Part shown: piece after piece, positions 1-9,596 of the stretch
Position numbering within the stretch: position 1 is the stretch's first letter
How the letters are laid out: each line of letters begins with the position of its first letter
DNA from: Pontibacterium sp049603715
Lineage (GTDB): Bacteria; Pseudomonadota; Gammaproteobacteria; Pseudomonadales; Balneatricaceae
NCBI GenBank assembly: GCA_049603715.1
Contig: JBMYSW010000002.1
Span: 176,892-240,891 of the forward strand
Reading direction: 5' to 3'
DNA: 64,000 nucleotides
Made by a program: the position numbers and the translations under genes
Notes under the pieces: model-generated
Seen by the model: the letters and a program-made list of their open reading frames with translations, nothing else
Told to the model about the DNA's origin: nothing
The model's database searches: none

Positions 1-477
1 AGCCGCTGCTGCTGGTGCCGCTGCAGGCGCAGCTGCTGGCTTGTTCTTCAAGAAGTTTTGTACGTCTTCTTTAGTGATGCCACCGTTTTTGCCAGTGCCA
101 GGAATCGCAGCAGCGTCTAGGCCGTTTTCTTCGATCAACTTACGTGCAGCTGGGCCCACTTTGTCAGCGTCGCCTGCAGGTGCAGCTTCTTCTGCTGCCG
201 CTGGTGCTTCTGCCGCTGCTGGAGCTGCTTCTGCCACAGCGCCTGCTTCGAAGATGCCAATCACTTCGTCGCTAAGAACGGTCGCGCCTTCTTCAGCTTT
301 GATTTCTTTGATTACGCCGTCTGCAGGCGCAACAACTTCTAGAACTACTTTGTCGGTTTCGATATCTACAATCAGTTCGTCTGCAGCAACGGCTTCGCCT
401 GGTTGCTTGTGCCAAGTGGCTACGGTGCCGTCTGCTACTGATTCTGGGAACGTTGGCGCTTTGATTTCGATAGACAT
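1..477 (-). CDS. sucB: Dihydrolipoyllysine-residue succinyltransferase (E2 of 2-oxoglutarate dehydrogenase), 3'-truncated by window
   Basis: E2 core of the 2-oxoglutarate dehydrogenase complex, which transfers succinyl groups from lipoyl-lysine to CoA in the TCA cycle. Only the first 159 codons are in the window. The reading begins MSIEIKAPTFPES and forms a lipoyl domain (about residues 1-77) with the modified lysine at K43 in the context ETDKVVLEVVAPADG. An Ala/Glu/Pro-rich flexible linker follows (about 78-103), then an E3-binding domain (about 104-141, PAARKLIEENGLD and GITKEDV), then the start of a second Ala/Pro linker. The catalytic domain lies outside the window. The start ATG at 477 has a purine-rich AAGGAAA ribosome site just upstream. 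It lies 61 bp downstream of sucA, so the two are probably co-transcribed. Confidence 0.96.
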   Translation of the reverse strand, partial: MSIEIKAPTFPESVADGTVATWHKQPGEAVAADELIVDIETDKVVLEVVAPADGVIKEIKAEEGATVLSDEVIGIFEAGAVAEAAPAAAEAPAAAEEAAPAGDADKVGPAARKLIEENGLDAAAIPGTGKNGGITKEDVQNFLKNKPAAAPAAAPAAAA

Positions 478-538
478 TTTTTTTCCTTTACATACTTAAG
501 GGGTCGCGGCGCTGTGTTTGTTAGGGCGCCGCAAACCA

Positions 539-3373
539 TCAACCATTAATTGCTTGTTCAACAAGCGCTGCTTGCTGTTCGGCGTGAACAGATGCGTAAC
601 CTACTGCTGGAGCTGCTGCATGTGGGCGACCCACGCCATCCAATACGATGCTTGGATTAATTTCGCGGATAACTTTGTGCATGTGATGCTGGCTGCAGTA
701 CCAAGCGCCCTGGTTCATTGGCTCTTCTTGAGCCCAAACGATAGATTCGACGTTCTTGTATGGAGCCAAGGCACGTGCAAGATCTTTTTCAGGGAATGGG
801 TAAAGTTGCTCGATACGAACAATCGCCACATCTTCTTTTGCTAGTTCAGCACGACGGTTGTATAGGTCGTAGTAAACCTTACCGCTACACAGTACAACGC
901 GTTTCACGTCTTCTGCTTTTAGCGTATCGGTTTCTTCGATAACCGGCTTGAACATAGTGCCAGTCGCTAGCTCTTCTAGTGTAGAAGTGGCTTGCTTGTG
1001 GCGAAGTAGGCTCTTCGGTGACATCACGATCAGTGGCTTACGCAAAGGACGAACCACTTGGCGACGCAATAGGTGGAAAATCTGAGCAGGTGTTGTAGGC
1101 ACACATACTTGGATGTTGTGCTCTGCACACATTTGCAAGAAACGCTCTAGACGTGCAGACGAGTGCTCAGGACCTTGGCCTTCAAAGCCGTGTGGCAATA
1201 GCATGGTCAAACCACACAGACGCTGCCACTTTTGCTCACCACTGGTGATGAACTGGTCGATTACCACTTGGGCACCGTTAGCAAAGTCACCAAACTGAGC
1301 TTCCCAGATCACCAATGCGTTAGGCATGGTGGTGGCGTAGCCGTACTCAAATGCAAGTACTGCTTCCTCAGAAAGGAGCGAGTCGAACAAGGTCATACGA
1401 GGTTGGTCGTCTGACAAGTTCTGTAAAGGCACGAATGTGCTTTGGTCTTTTTGGTTGTGGAGTACCGCGTGACGGTGAGAGAAAGTACCACGACCCACGT
1501 CCTGACCAGTAATACGTACAGGGTGACCTTCGGCCAAAATAGAGCCGTAAGCCAATGTTTCTGCCATACCCCAGTTCAATTCCATTGCACCCGCAGCCAT
1601 ACGTTTGCGGTCATCAATGATTTTTTGAACCTGACGCTGAACAGAGAAACCTTCTGGCACGTTGCAAAGCTTGTTGCCTAGGTCTTGTAGTAGCTTAAGG
1701 TCGATACCGGTTTCGTGATCGAAGCTCCACTCGTGACCGAGGTATGGACGCCAATCAACGAATAGCTCTTTGTTAGGCTCCAACACAAGTGCTTTCGCTA
1801 CGTGCTGACCTTCTTCAAGGGCTTTACGGTATTCTTTTTCCATCGCAACGCTTTCTTCTTTGCTTAGTACGCCATCAGCGATCAAAGCTTGAGAGTAAAG
1901 GTCACGAGTGGTTTTTTGCTTCTTAATTTGAGCGTACATCAATGGCTGTGTGCCAGACGGCTCATCCGCTTCGTTGTGGCCACGACGACGGTAACAAACA
2001 AGGTCAATTACTACGTCTTTGTGGAATTCGTTGCGGTAATCAATCGCCACTTGGGTCACGAAGCGTACTGCTTCTGGGTCATCGCCATTCACGTGGAAGA
2101 TTGGCGCCTGAACCATTTTCGCTACATCAGTACAGTACTCAGTTGAACGAGCGTCTTCTTTCTTAGATGTAGTGAAGCCCACTTGGTTGTTGATAACGAT
2201 GTGGATTGTACCACCGGTTTTGTATGCGCGGGTTTGCGACATTTGCAATGTTTCCATTACAACGCCCTGACCTGCGAATGCTGCGTCACCGTGGATGTTC
2301 ACAGGAACAACGGTAGTACCTACCGCATCGCTGCGACGGTCTTGACGAGCACGTACAGAACCTTCAACTACCGGTGCGGCAATTTCAAGGTGAGATGGGT
2401 TAAACGCCATGGCCAAGTGAACTTCGCCACCCGGAGTCATTACGTTTGAAGAGAAGCCTTGGTGGTATTTAACGTCACCCGAAGTTTCAAGGGTCTTTTT
2501 ACCCTCAAACTCGCCGAATAGCTCAGCGGGGTTCTTACCAAAGATGTTAACCAGCGTGTTAAGACGACCACGGTGAGCCATGCCGATTACGACTTCTTTA
2601 GCACCGTCGCGACCTGCGCGCTGAACCAGTTCGTCTAGTAGTGGGATAAGTGCTTCACCACCTTCTAGACCGAAGCGCTTAGCACCGGCGTAACGAGAAC
2701 CAAGGTATTTTTCTAGACCTTCAGCAGCCGTCAAACGCTCTAGAATATGTAGGCGTTCTTCGCTGTCTAGCTTAGGTGCACAACGAACAGGCTCTAGGCG
2801 AGCTTGCACCCAACGCTTTTCCTGAGTATCTACAATGTGCATGTACTCAGCACCTACGCTTGAACAGTAGGTCTTTTTAAGGTCAGCAATAATATCTTTT
2901 AGAGGCGCTTCTTCTGCACCAAAGAACAATGAACCTAGCTGGAAGCTAGTGTCGTTGTCGGCAGCAGATAATTCATGGAAGCGTAATTCTAGGTCAGGCA
3001 CATCTTCGCGTTGAAGTAGGTTCAGTGGGTCAATCTTAGCGACTTGGTGACCACGAACACGGAACGCATTAATCATGCGCAATACGCGAACTTGTTTCTT
3101 TTCATGATCAGAACTTACTGAGCTAGCAGCAACCGGTGCCGCACGTCGTTGGTTCTTCGCAAGATAAAGAAAGTGCTCTTGGATAGTTGAATGGGGAACA
3201 TCCTGAGATAGGTTATCACCCTGTTTAGGTAGGCGATCGAACTCGTCGCGCCACTCTTGAGATACAGCATTAGGATCTATTAAATAGGTCTCATAAAGCT
3301 GTTCGATGTAGGATAGATTGCCACCGTACAGGTGCGCATTCTTCCACATCAGTTCCATGATGCCATCTTGCAT
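539..3373 (-). CDS. sucA: 2-oxoglutarate dehydrogenase E1 component
   Basis: Thiamine-diphosphate-dependent E1 subunit that decarboxylates 2-oxoglutarate and passes the succinyl group to SucB lipoyl arms. The 944 residues match the usual family length (about 930-945). The N-terminus (MQDGIMELMWKNAHLYGGN) matches the conserved E1 N-terminal helix, which supports the ATG at 3373. Recognisable stretches include GMAHRGRLNTL (ThDP-site region), HGDAAFAGQGVV and INNQVGFTTS in the ThDP domain, and RGTFSHRHAV, WEAQFGDFANGAQ and LLPHGFEGQGPEHSSAR in the transketolase-like second half. No frameshift is seen. It precedes sucB. Unlike organisms where sdhB runs straight into sucA, it is separated from sdhB by about 0.6 kb and a terminator, so it probably has its own promoter. 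Confidence 0.98.
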   Translation of the reverse strand: MQDGIMELMWKNAHLYGGNLSYIEQLYETYLIDPNAVSQEWRDEFDRLPKQGDNLSQDVPHSTIQEHFLYLAKNQRRAAPVAASSVSSDHEKKQVRVLRMINAFRVRGHQVAKIDPLNLLQREDVPDLELRFHELSAADNDTSFQLGSLFFGAEEAPLKDIIADLKKTYCSSVGAEYMHIVDTQEKRWVQARLEPVRCAPKLDSEERLHILERLTAAEGLEKYLGSRYAGAKRFGLEGGEALIPLLDELVQRAGRDGAKEVVIGMAHRGRLNTLVNIFGKNPAELFGEFEGKKTLETSGDVKYHQGFSSNVMTPGGEVHLAMAFNPSHLEIAAPVVEGSVRARQDRRSDAVGTTVVPVNIHGDAAFAGQGVVMETLQMSQTRAYKTGGTIHIVINNQVGFTTSKKEDARSTEYCTDVAKMVQAPIFHVNGDDPEAVRFVTQVAIDYRNEFHKDVVIDLVCYRRRGHNEADEPSGTQPLMYAQIKKQKTTRDLYSQALIADGVLSKEESVAMEKEYRKALEEGQHVAKALVLEPNKELFVDWRPYLGHEWSFDHETGIDLKLLQDLGNKLCNVPEGFSVQRQVQKIIDDRKRMAAGAMELNWGMAETLAYGSILAEGHPVRITGQDVGRGTFSHRHAVLHNQKDQSTFVPLQNLSDDQPRMTLFDSLLSEEAVLAFEYGYATTMPNALVIWEAQFGDFANGAQVVIDQFITSGEQKWQRLCGLTMLLPHGFEGQGPEHSSARLERFLQMCAEHNIQVCVPTTPAQIFHLLRRQVVRPLRKPLIVMSPKSLLRHKQATSTLEELATGTMFKPVIEETDTLKAEDVKRVVLCSGKVYYDLYNRRAELAKEDVAIVRIEQLYPFPEKDLARALAPYKNVESIVWAQEEPMNQGAWYCSQHHMHKVIREINPSIVLDGVGRPHAAAPAVGYASVHAEQQAALVEQAING

Positions 3374-3928
3374 TCTTCATCACCCTGGCTCAGGGGGTTT
3401 TGTGTAGCGTTACGTGGTTAACGTAAGCGCCAACCCCTCTTTGTAATTACCTTGTCAGTGCTCTTGCACGTTTGTACACGCAAAAACGACTATATTCTAA
3501 AGCTTTTCGCCTCAAGCTTTAAGTAATTCTTTGCACGAATAGCACATAAGTATACTAAACCGAGGTACTAACAGGGTTACCCCCTCGCTCAATAGCGAAA
3601 AGCCGTCCGCATCGATTAGAAAACAACCAATTAAGCTTAATTTAGCTCAACTAATCGTGAGTTTCTCTAACCCTTCTAAACTTCCGACGCTGACGCGCAC
3701 GCAGCACCCATTAGACGAAAGCACACACTAGCATAGATCAAATAAGCACATTTGCTCAGATCTAAGGCTAAGAATGAACGCCGTTGTCCAATTTAACAAA
3801 ATATAGGGTGGGTGCACCTGTATCCTTTCGTCTACCCTCGTCGTTGAAGACAGCAAAAAAGAACACATGAGAAGATCAGAGAAGCATGAGACAAGGTGTC
3901 TACATACTGTAAGAAAGGAGTATACAAA
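3374..3928. promoter_or_regulatory. Non-coding stretch between sdhB terminator and sucA
   Basis: About 555 bp with no convincing gene. Since the sdh operon is terminated just to the right, the sucAB promoter should lie here, but I cannot pick out a clear -35/-10 pair. The one longer open frame in it starts inside the terminator hairpin, lacks family resemblance and is not accepted. Confidence 0.4.
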
Positions 3929-3954
3929 AAAAGCGGTGCCGAGGCACCGCTTTT
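3929..3954 (-). terminator. Rho-independent terminator of the sdhCDAB operon
   Basis: Perfect inverted repeat AAAAGCGGTGCC / GGCACCGCTTTT (stem 11 bp once the 4-nt loop CGAG is allowed). On the minus strand it is followed by a run of T. It lies 22 bp past the sdhB stop. Confidence 0.9.
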
Positions 3955-3976
3955 CGAAAAACAACCTGAGTTAAAC

Positions 3977-4681
3977 TTAGGTCGCTTGCTGAAGTAGCAT
4001 TGTGCGGATTTTACCGATTGCCTTAGTTGGGTTTAGACCCTTAGGACAAACGTTCACACAGTTCATGATACCGTGGCAGCGGAATACGCTGAACGGATCA
4101 TCAAGATCAGCTAGACGCTCACGTGTTGCTGTGTCACGGCTGTCGGCCAAGAAACGGTAAGCTTGTAGCAAACCAGATGGGCCAACAAACTTGTCAGGGT
4201 TCCACCAGAACGACGGACAAGACGTTGAACAACATGCACACAAGATACACTCGTAAAGACCGTCAAGCTCTGCACGCTCTTCAGGTGACTGAAGACGCTC
4301 GATCGCTGGTGCAGGCGTGTCGTTGATCAAGTAAGGCTTGATCTTCTCATATTGAGTGTAGAACTGAGTCATGTCTACAACTAGGTCACGAATCACTGGA
4401 AGACCAGGAAGCGGACGCAACACCAACTTGTCATCTTTAACAACAGATGAAAGCGGAGTGATACATGCAAGGCCGTTAAGACCGTTCATGTTTAGACCGT
4501 CTGAACCACACACACCTTCACGGCATGAACGACGGAATACAAGTGATGTATCTTTGTCTTTTAGAAGTTGAAGCAAATCCAGAACCATGATGTCCTTGCC
4601 ACCAGGAATCTCGATTTGGATATCCTGCATGTACGGCTCGTTATCAGTTTCTGGGTTGTAACGGTATACGCTTACTAACAT
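3977..4681 (-). CDS. sdhB: Succinate dehydrogenase iron-sulfur subunit
   Basis: Electron-transfer subunit of respiratory complex II. It carries electrons from SdhA FAD through three iron-sulfur clusters to quinone at the SdhCD membrane anchor. The 234 residues match the family. The [2Fe-2S] ligands lie in SCREGVCGSDG and the following GLACI. The [4Fe-4S] and [3Fe-4S] ligands lie in CILCACCSTSCPS and in CHGIMNCVNVCPKGLNP. The start ATG at 4681 gives a normal N-terminus. The upstream gene sdhA ends 15 bp before it. It is the last gene of sdhCDAB and is followed by a strong terminator. Confidence 0.98.
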   Translation of the reverse strand: MLVSVYRYNPETDNEPYMQDIQIEIPGGKDIMVLDLLQLLKDKDTSLVFRRSCREGVCGSDGLNMNGLNGLACITPLSSVVKDDKLVLRPLPGLPVIRDLVVDMTQFYTQYEKIKPYLINDTPAPAIERLQSPEERAELDGLYECILCACCSTSCPSFWWNPDKFVGPSGLLQAYRFLADSRDTATRERLADLDDPFSVFRCHGIMNCVNVCPKGLNPTKAIGKIRTMLLQQAT

Positions 4682-4696
4682 GTTTGAACCCTCCTC

Positions 4697-6469
4697 TTAA
4701 TATGTACGTACTTTTGGTGGGAATGGTTTCACTGTTTTAGGCGCGAAGTTAACGTCACGCTTACCAACAGTTTTCTCACCTGGGAAGTACATTGAGTGGC
4801 ACAACCAATTCTCATCATCACGCTCGGTGAAGTCGTTACGCGCGTGCGCACCACGAGACTCTTTACGAACTTCTGCAGCAATCGCTGTTGCTTCTGCAAC
4901 TTCCATCAAGTTTTGCAACTCAAGGGCTTCGATACGCGCAGTGTTGAAGCTTTGGCTCTTATCAGAAAGGTAAAGGTTATCCACTTTTTCACGGATACCT
5001 TTAAGGATCTCAAGACCCTTCTGCATGCTTTCGCCGTCACGGAATACACCGAAGTATAGCTGCATTGTGCTCTGAAGCTCTTTACGAGTTTCAGCAACGT
5101 CTGCGCCTTCAGTAGAATCGTTTAGCTTGTTCAAGCGTGTCATAGCGCGCTCGATGTCAGCGTCGGTTGCATCCTTAGTTTTGAAGCCAGACTTAAGCTG
5201 CTTCTCAATTTGGATACCCGCTGCACGACCAAATACAACAAGGTCAAGTAGTGAGTTACCGCCCAAGCGGTTAGCACCGTGTACAGATACACATGCCACT
5301 TCACCACAAGCGAATAGACCGTCAACGATTTGATCGTTGCCGTTTGCGTCTTGTGCAATTGCTTGACCGCCGATGTTAGTAGCAACACCACCCATCATGT
5401 AGTGACACGTTGGCACTACAGGAATTGGCGCTTTAACAGGGTCTGTAGCTGCGAACGTTTTAGACAGCTCACAGATACCAGGTAGACGAGAGTGAAGAAC
5501 TTCTTCACCTAGGTGGTCAAGTTTTAGGAATACGTGATCACCGTCTTCACCACAACCACGACCGTCAAGGATCTCTAGGATCATTGAGCGCGCTACAACG
5601 TCACGACCTGCAAGGTCTTTTGCGTTAGGCGCGTAACGCTCCATGAAGCGCTCGCCGTCTTTGTTGATTAGGTAACCACCTTCACCACGACAACCTTCAG
5701 TTACAAGTACACCCGCACCTGCAATACCGGTTGGGTGGAACTGCCACATTTCCATGTCTTGCGCAGGAACGCCGGCACGAAGTGACATACCCATACCGTC
5801 GCCTGTGTTGATCAAGGCGTTGGTAGTAGAAGCGTAGATACGGCCTGCACCACCTGTTGCAAGAACAGTCGCTGCAGCTTTAACGTATACAGTTTCGCCA
5901 GTTTCGATGCAGATAGCGATAACACCAACCACTGCGCCGTCTTCGTTTTTAACAAGATCAACAGCGTACCATTCGTTTAGGAAGGTAGTACCTGCTTTCA
6001 TGTTTGCTTGGTAAAGCGTGTGAAGTAGTGCGTGACCAGTACGGTCTGCCGCTGCACACGTACGAGCTGCCTGAGTCGGGTTATCAGGACCCTTAGACTG
6101 GCCACCGAATGGACGTTGGTAAATACGACCTACTTCAGTACGTGAAAAAGGAAGACCCATGTGGTCAAGCTCAAATACCGCTTGAGGACCTACAGAACAC
6201 ATGTATTCGATCGCGTCTTGGTCACCGATGTAGTCAGAACCTTTAACGGTATCGTACATGTGCCAGCGCCAATCGTCGTTTGGATCAGCAGAAGCGATTG
6301 CACAGGTGATACCACCTTGCGCGGATACAGTATGAGAACGTGTTGGGAATACTTTGGTGATACATGCAGTATTCAGACCCGACTGTGCTAGTTGGAGTGC
6401 AGCACGCATACCAGCGCCGCCGCCACCCACTACGATCGAATCAAATTCTAGCGTACGCAGTTTACTCAT
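4697..6469 (-). CDS. sdhA: Succinate dehydrogenase flavoprotein subunit
   Basis: Catalytic subunit of complex II that oxidises succinate to fumarate with covalently bound FAD. The 590 residues are the normal length. The FAD-binding Rossmann motif VVGGGGAGMRAALQLA is near the N-terminus, followed by SHTVSAQGG, whose His is the covalent FAD attachment site in the family. The capping and active-site region includes QFHPTGI, the DLAGRDVVARSM segment with a catalytic Arg, and HYMMGG. The C-terminal LYFGVFRDGESM and ARNDFTERDDENW segments are also typical. It begins 3 bp after sdhD and ends 15 bp before sdhB. Confidence 0.98.
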   Translation of the reverse strand: MSKLRTLEFDSIVVGGGGAGMRAALQLAQSGLNTACITKVFPTRSHTVSAQGGITCAIASADPNDDWRWHMYDTVKGSDYIGDQDAIEYMCSVGPQAVFELDHMGLPFSRTEVGRIYQRPFGGQSKGPDNPTQAARTCAAADRTGHALLHTLYQANMKAGTTFLNEWYAVDLVKNEDGAVVGVIAICIETGETVYVKAAATVLATGGAGRIYASTTNALINTGDGMGMSLRAGVPAQDMEMWQFHPTGIAGAGVLVTEGCRGEGGYLINKDGERFMERYAPNAKDLAGRDVVARSMILEILDGRGCGEDGDHVFLKLDHLGEEVLHSRLPGICELSKTFAATDPVKAPIPVVPTCHYMMGGVATNIGGQAIAQDANGNDQIVDGLFACGEVACVSVHGANRLGGNSLLDLVVFGRAAGIQIEKQLKSGFKTKDATDADIERAMTRLNKLNDSTEGADVAETRKELQSTMQLYFGVFRDGESMQKGLEILKGIREKVDNLYLSDKSQSFNTARIEALELQNLMEVAEATAIAAEVRKESRGAHARNDFTERDDENWLCHSMYFPGEKTVGKRDVNFAPKTVKPFPPKVRTY

Positions 6470-6472
6470 TTC

Positions 6473-6820
6473 TTAAACACCCCACAAAATCTGGATACCC
6501 CAGACGACATAGATAAATGTCACTAGGCCACTAACAGATTGAAATACAAAACGAGGACCTGTCGCTTTGATGTAGTCAGTCGATACAGACCACAAACCAA
6601 TCCACACGTGCGCAGCAAAAGAAAGCAGCGCTAGCAGAGTAAAGATACGCATTGCTGTGCCTTGGAATAGACCAGCCCACATTTCGTACGTCAATTCAGC
6701 GCCAAATGCTAAGTAAGCGACCATAAAGATCGTGTACGCTGAAAGTACGAGCGCGGTTACACGCTGGATCATCCAGTCATAAAGGCCACTACGGCCAAAA
6801 CTTGTAATTGAAGTTACCAT
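6473..6820 (-). CDS. sdhD: Succinate dehydrogenase hydrophobic membrane anchor subunit
   Basis: One of two membrane anchors of complex II, contributing to haem b and quinone binding. About 115 residues with three predicted transmembrane helices. It contains AHVWIGLWSVSTDY, the family haem/quinone-site segment with its conserved His, Trp and Asp-Tyr. I start at ATG 6820 (MVTSITSFGRSG, as in E. coli SdhD, which begins MV). The Shine-Dalgarno AGGAG lies 7 nt upstream of that ATG, while the ATG at 6826 is only one base from it. It overlaps the end of sdhC by 7 bp, indicating translational coupling. Confidence 0.95.
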   Translation of the reverse strand: MVTSITSFGRSGLYDWMIQRVTALVLSAYTIFMVAYLAFGAELTYEMWAGLFQGTAMRIFTLLALLSFAAHVWIGLWSVSTDYIKATGPRFVFQSVSGLVTFIYVVWGIQILWGV

Positions 6821-7191
6821 ATCCATACTCCTGCCAATAGGATTGCTACACCACCTGCGATTAGGGTTACTTTTGCTGCCAAACGGCCGCTTTCTAACTC
6901 TTCACAGTGTCCCATATCCATAACAAGGTGTTTGATACCCGCAAAGAAGTGGTACAGCAATGCTGAAACACATCCCCACGCAATCAGCTTCGCGAAGAAG
7001 CCATTCTCGAACATTTCAACGGCTTCGTTGAAACCAGCCTCAGATTCCAGTGATAGACCCAACGCGTACATCATGAACGCAGCTGCCACGAATAACGCAA
7101 CACCAGTGATACGATGAAGGATGGAGGAAATCGCCGGTAACGGCTGTTTAATGGTTCTCAGATCTAGATTTACAGGTCTTTTCTTATTCAC
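6814..7191 (-). CDS. sdhC: Succinate dehydrogenase cytochrome b556 subunit
   Basis: Membrane anchor subunit of complex II that binds haem b with SdhD. It has 125 residues and three transmembrane helices. It starts NKKRPVNLDLRTI, the typical SdhC N-terminus, and contains SSILHRITG and YHFFAGIKHLVMDMGH, whose His residues are the haem/quinone-site region. The start is GTG at 7191. The nearest upstream ATG (7198) is out of frame and stops after four codons, so GTG is the only sensible choice; E. coli sdhC also uses GTG. It is the first gene of the sdhCDAB operon, divergent from gltA. Confidence 0.95.
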   Translation of the reverse strand: MNKKRPVNLDLRTIKQPLPAISSILHRITGVALFVAAAFMMYALGLSLESEAGFNEAVEMFENGFFAKLIAWGCVSALLYHFFAGIKHLVMDMGHCEELESGRLAAKVTLIAGGVAILLAGVWIW

Positions 7192-8138
7192 GGCTCATGT
7201 CACACTTTTAACTGTCCTGTTGCAGGACTAGGTTGCTCGGAAGTGCTTTTATATAAAGATAAGTACCTCGCATTTACGAAGCAGCACTCGACGTGTAGGT
7301 ATGTTTTTGGCTCAAGCGGAAACCCGAGGGATGCCGCTAGATCATACCGTAGCGCACAAACTTCGGGGGTGGATTATAAGCATTTGCCCTTAATATTACA
7401 ATGTGATTTCGGCCACCTTCACCCTAAGTCTATATTCCATCATGGATATTTTACTTTTCGATATGGGCATAAAAACGCCACTGCAACGCAGCAATTTTCG
7501 TAAACAAACACCCATTTTTTTTGAGTTTAAAGCGCGCCGTTAACGCCAAGCGTCATCGCTCTTTTTAACAGCTCAGCAACTAAAAGCGCGATACTTAAAA
7601 CTTAAACTCATCACCCACCCTTAGACCAACCTACCCACTCATAAGGTATTTTGGTTATCAACACCAAAGTCTAATGGGCAAGCAGCGCTTACCATAAAAC
7701 GGAGATAGAGAAGCTTCAGATAAAGGAAAGGCCAGTTTAACTTTTGCCTCTTTCTACACCCTATTTTGCTATGCAAAACCTTGTGATGTGGTTATTTAAC
7801 AAGGCGCCTTATTCTTTCGTATGCTTGATAAGTTTATTTGAAGAATGTCTAATACGGGCCCGTGAGGCCTATTTAACGGCCCAATTTCCATCGGTTTTGC
7901 TTGTTTTAGCCGCCAAATGTATAGCCAAAACGAATACATTTTGCTTAAAAAGCAATTACCCTCGGAACATTTTGAGCTGACAACCCTTGCTGCAATGCAG
8001 TAAGCTTAATGATGGGCTTACCGAAACCCACAGTAAGACCCTATGTTGACAGAGCCTGGTACCAATAGGCTAACTCGTTATAAAAACTCGACTTATCAGG
8101 TCGATATAATTAAACAAAACGAATGATAGGAGCCTGTG
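7192..8138. promoter_or_regulatory. Divergent sdhC / gltA intergenic region
   Basis: About 945 bp without an acceptable gene. It must hold the divergent promoters of sdhCDAB and gltA. Only the gltA -10 (8105-8110) is clear by eye. Several short open frames on the plus strand lack ribosome sites and family resemblance. The size is generous for this locus, so an unrecognised small RNA cannot be excluded. Confidence 0.45.
8105..8110 (+). promoter_or_regulatory. Candidate -10 box of gltA
   Basis: Exact TATAAT 28 bp upstream of the gltA ATG, which would give a leader of roughly 20 nt including the ribosome site. There is no good -35 at 17 bp. An exact TTGACA sits at 8046-8051, too far for this -10, and may belong to a second, weaker promoter. 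Confidence 0.4.
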
Positions 8139-9419
8139 ATGGCTGAGAAGAAAGCACGTTTGACCATCGACGGTCTGGATGAAGCAATTGAATTGCCAGT
8201 CTATTCTGGAACAGAAGGCCCAGATGTCATTGACGTAAGGCCGCTGACTGGTCAAGGTCTATTCACCTACGATCCCGGCTTTGTATCTACCGCTGCTTGT
8301 GAATCTAAAATCACATACATCGACGGCGCTAACGGCGTTCTTTTACACGGTGGATACCCAATCGAGCAGCTAGCAGAGCACTCTGACTACCTAGAAGTCT
8401 GCTACCTTCTTTTGAATGGCGAACTTCCAAACGCGGAAGAGAAAGAAAAGTTTGTAAACACGCTTAAGTACCACACCATGGTAAACGAGCAGATGAGCCA
8501 CTTCTTCAACGGCTTCCGTCGTGACGCTCACCCAATGGCCATCATGGTTGCTTGTGTAGGTGCACTGTCTGCGTTCTACCACGACTCACTAGATATCGAT
8601 GACGCACATCATCGTGAAGTTTGCGCTTACCGCCTTGTTGCTAAAATGCCTACCATTGCTGCTATGTGTTACAAGTACAGCATTGGCCAGCCATTCCAAT
8701 ACCCACGCAACGACCTAAGCTACGCTGAAAACTTCTTGCACATGATGTTCGGTACACCATGTGAAGAATACGTGCCAAACCCAATCTTGGCGCGCGCGAT
8801 GGACAAGATCTTCTTGCTTCACGCTGACCACGAGCAAAACGCATCTACGTCGACTGTTCGTTTGGCAGGCTCTTCTGGCGCTAACCCATTCGCGTGTATC
8901 GCATCAGGTATCGCCGCACTTTGGGGACCAGCGCACGGTGGTGCAAACGAAGCTGTTCTGTCAATGCTGGAAGAAATCGGCCACGAAGACAACATCCCTG
9001 AGTTCATTGCACGCGCGAAAGATCCTGAAGACTCTTTCCGCTTGATGGGCTTCGGTCACCGCGTATACCGCAACTTTGACCCTCGCGCCAAAGTAATGGC
9101 TAAGACCTGTGACGAAGTACTGACTGAGCTAGGTGTTGAAGACGAGCCACTATTGAAGATTGCTAAGCGCCTAGAGCAAATCGCTCTAGAAGACGAGTAC
9201 TTCGTTAAGCGTAAGCTATACCCGAACGTAGACTTCTACTCTGGTATCATCCTAAAAGCTGTTGGTATTCCAACCAACATGTTTACTGTGATCTTCGCAT
9301 TGTCTCGTACAATCGGCTGGATCTCTCACTGGAATGAATTCCACAGCAGCCCGAACAAAATTGGCCGTCCGCGCCAGTTGTACACAGGTGCTTCTAAGCG
9401 CGATTACCCAACCAAGTAA
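8139..9419 (+). CDS. gltA: Citrate synthase (type II)
   Basis: Condenses oxaloacetate and acetyl-CoA to citrate, the entry step of the TCA cycle. The 426 residues match the hexameric, NADH-inhibited type II enzymes of Gram-negative bacteria. Active-site segments are visible: LLHADHEQNASTSTVR, GPAHGGANEAV, MGFGHRVYRNFDPRA and PNVDFYSG. I chose ATG 8139 (MAEKKARLTIDG) over the GTG three bases earlier because TAGGAG sits 6 nt upstream. The coding sequence is intact and ends just before a strong terminator. It is divergent from sdhCDAB, as in Pseudomonas and relatives. Confidence 0.98.
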   Translation: MAEKKARLTIDGLDEAIELPVYSGTEGPDVIDVRPLTGQGLFTYDPGFVSTAACESKITYIDGANGVLLHGGYPIEQLAEHSDYLEVCYLLLNGELPNAEEKEKFVNTLKYHTMVNEQMSHFFNGFRRDAHPMAIMVACVGALSAFYHDSLDIDDAHHREVCAYRLVAKMPTIAAMCYKYSIGQPFQYPRNDLSYAENFLHMMFGTPCEEYVPNPILARAMDKIFLLHADHEQNASTSTVRLAGSSGANPFACIASGIAALWGPAHGGANEAVLSMLEEIGHEDNIPEFIARAKDPEDSFRLMGFGHRVYRNFDPRAKVMAKTCDEVLTELGVEDEPLLKIAKRLEQIALEDEYFVKRKLYPNVDFYSGIILKAVGIPTNMFTVIFALSRTIGWISHWNEFHSSPNKIGRPRQLYTGASKRDYPTK

Positions 9420-9466
9420 TCAAGCAAAGACCCTATATTAGCGATTTCTACGAAATTACGCTGATG

Positions 9467-9498
9467 AAAGGCCACCCCACGGGGTGGTCTTTTTTTTT
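9467..9498 (+). terminator. Rho-independent terminator of gltA
   Basis: GC-rich hairpin, CCACCCC pairing with GGGGTGG and extended by flanking A/T pairs, followed by a run of nine T. It lies about 50 bp past the gltA stop. Confidence 0.92.
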
Positions 9499-9596
9499 AC
9501 CTTCAACGTCTCCCATTTTATAATTGAACGTACACTTCACAACCTTTAACTATTCTAATAATTATTGTGAGACGTCTCAGCCAAGGAGCCGGAAGT

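Noticed and set aside
3728..3964. 78-codon minus-strand frame after sdhB
   Set aside because: It starts inside the sdhB terminator hairpin, has no ribosome site and resembles no family; composition is of non-coding DNA.
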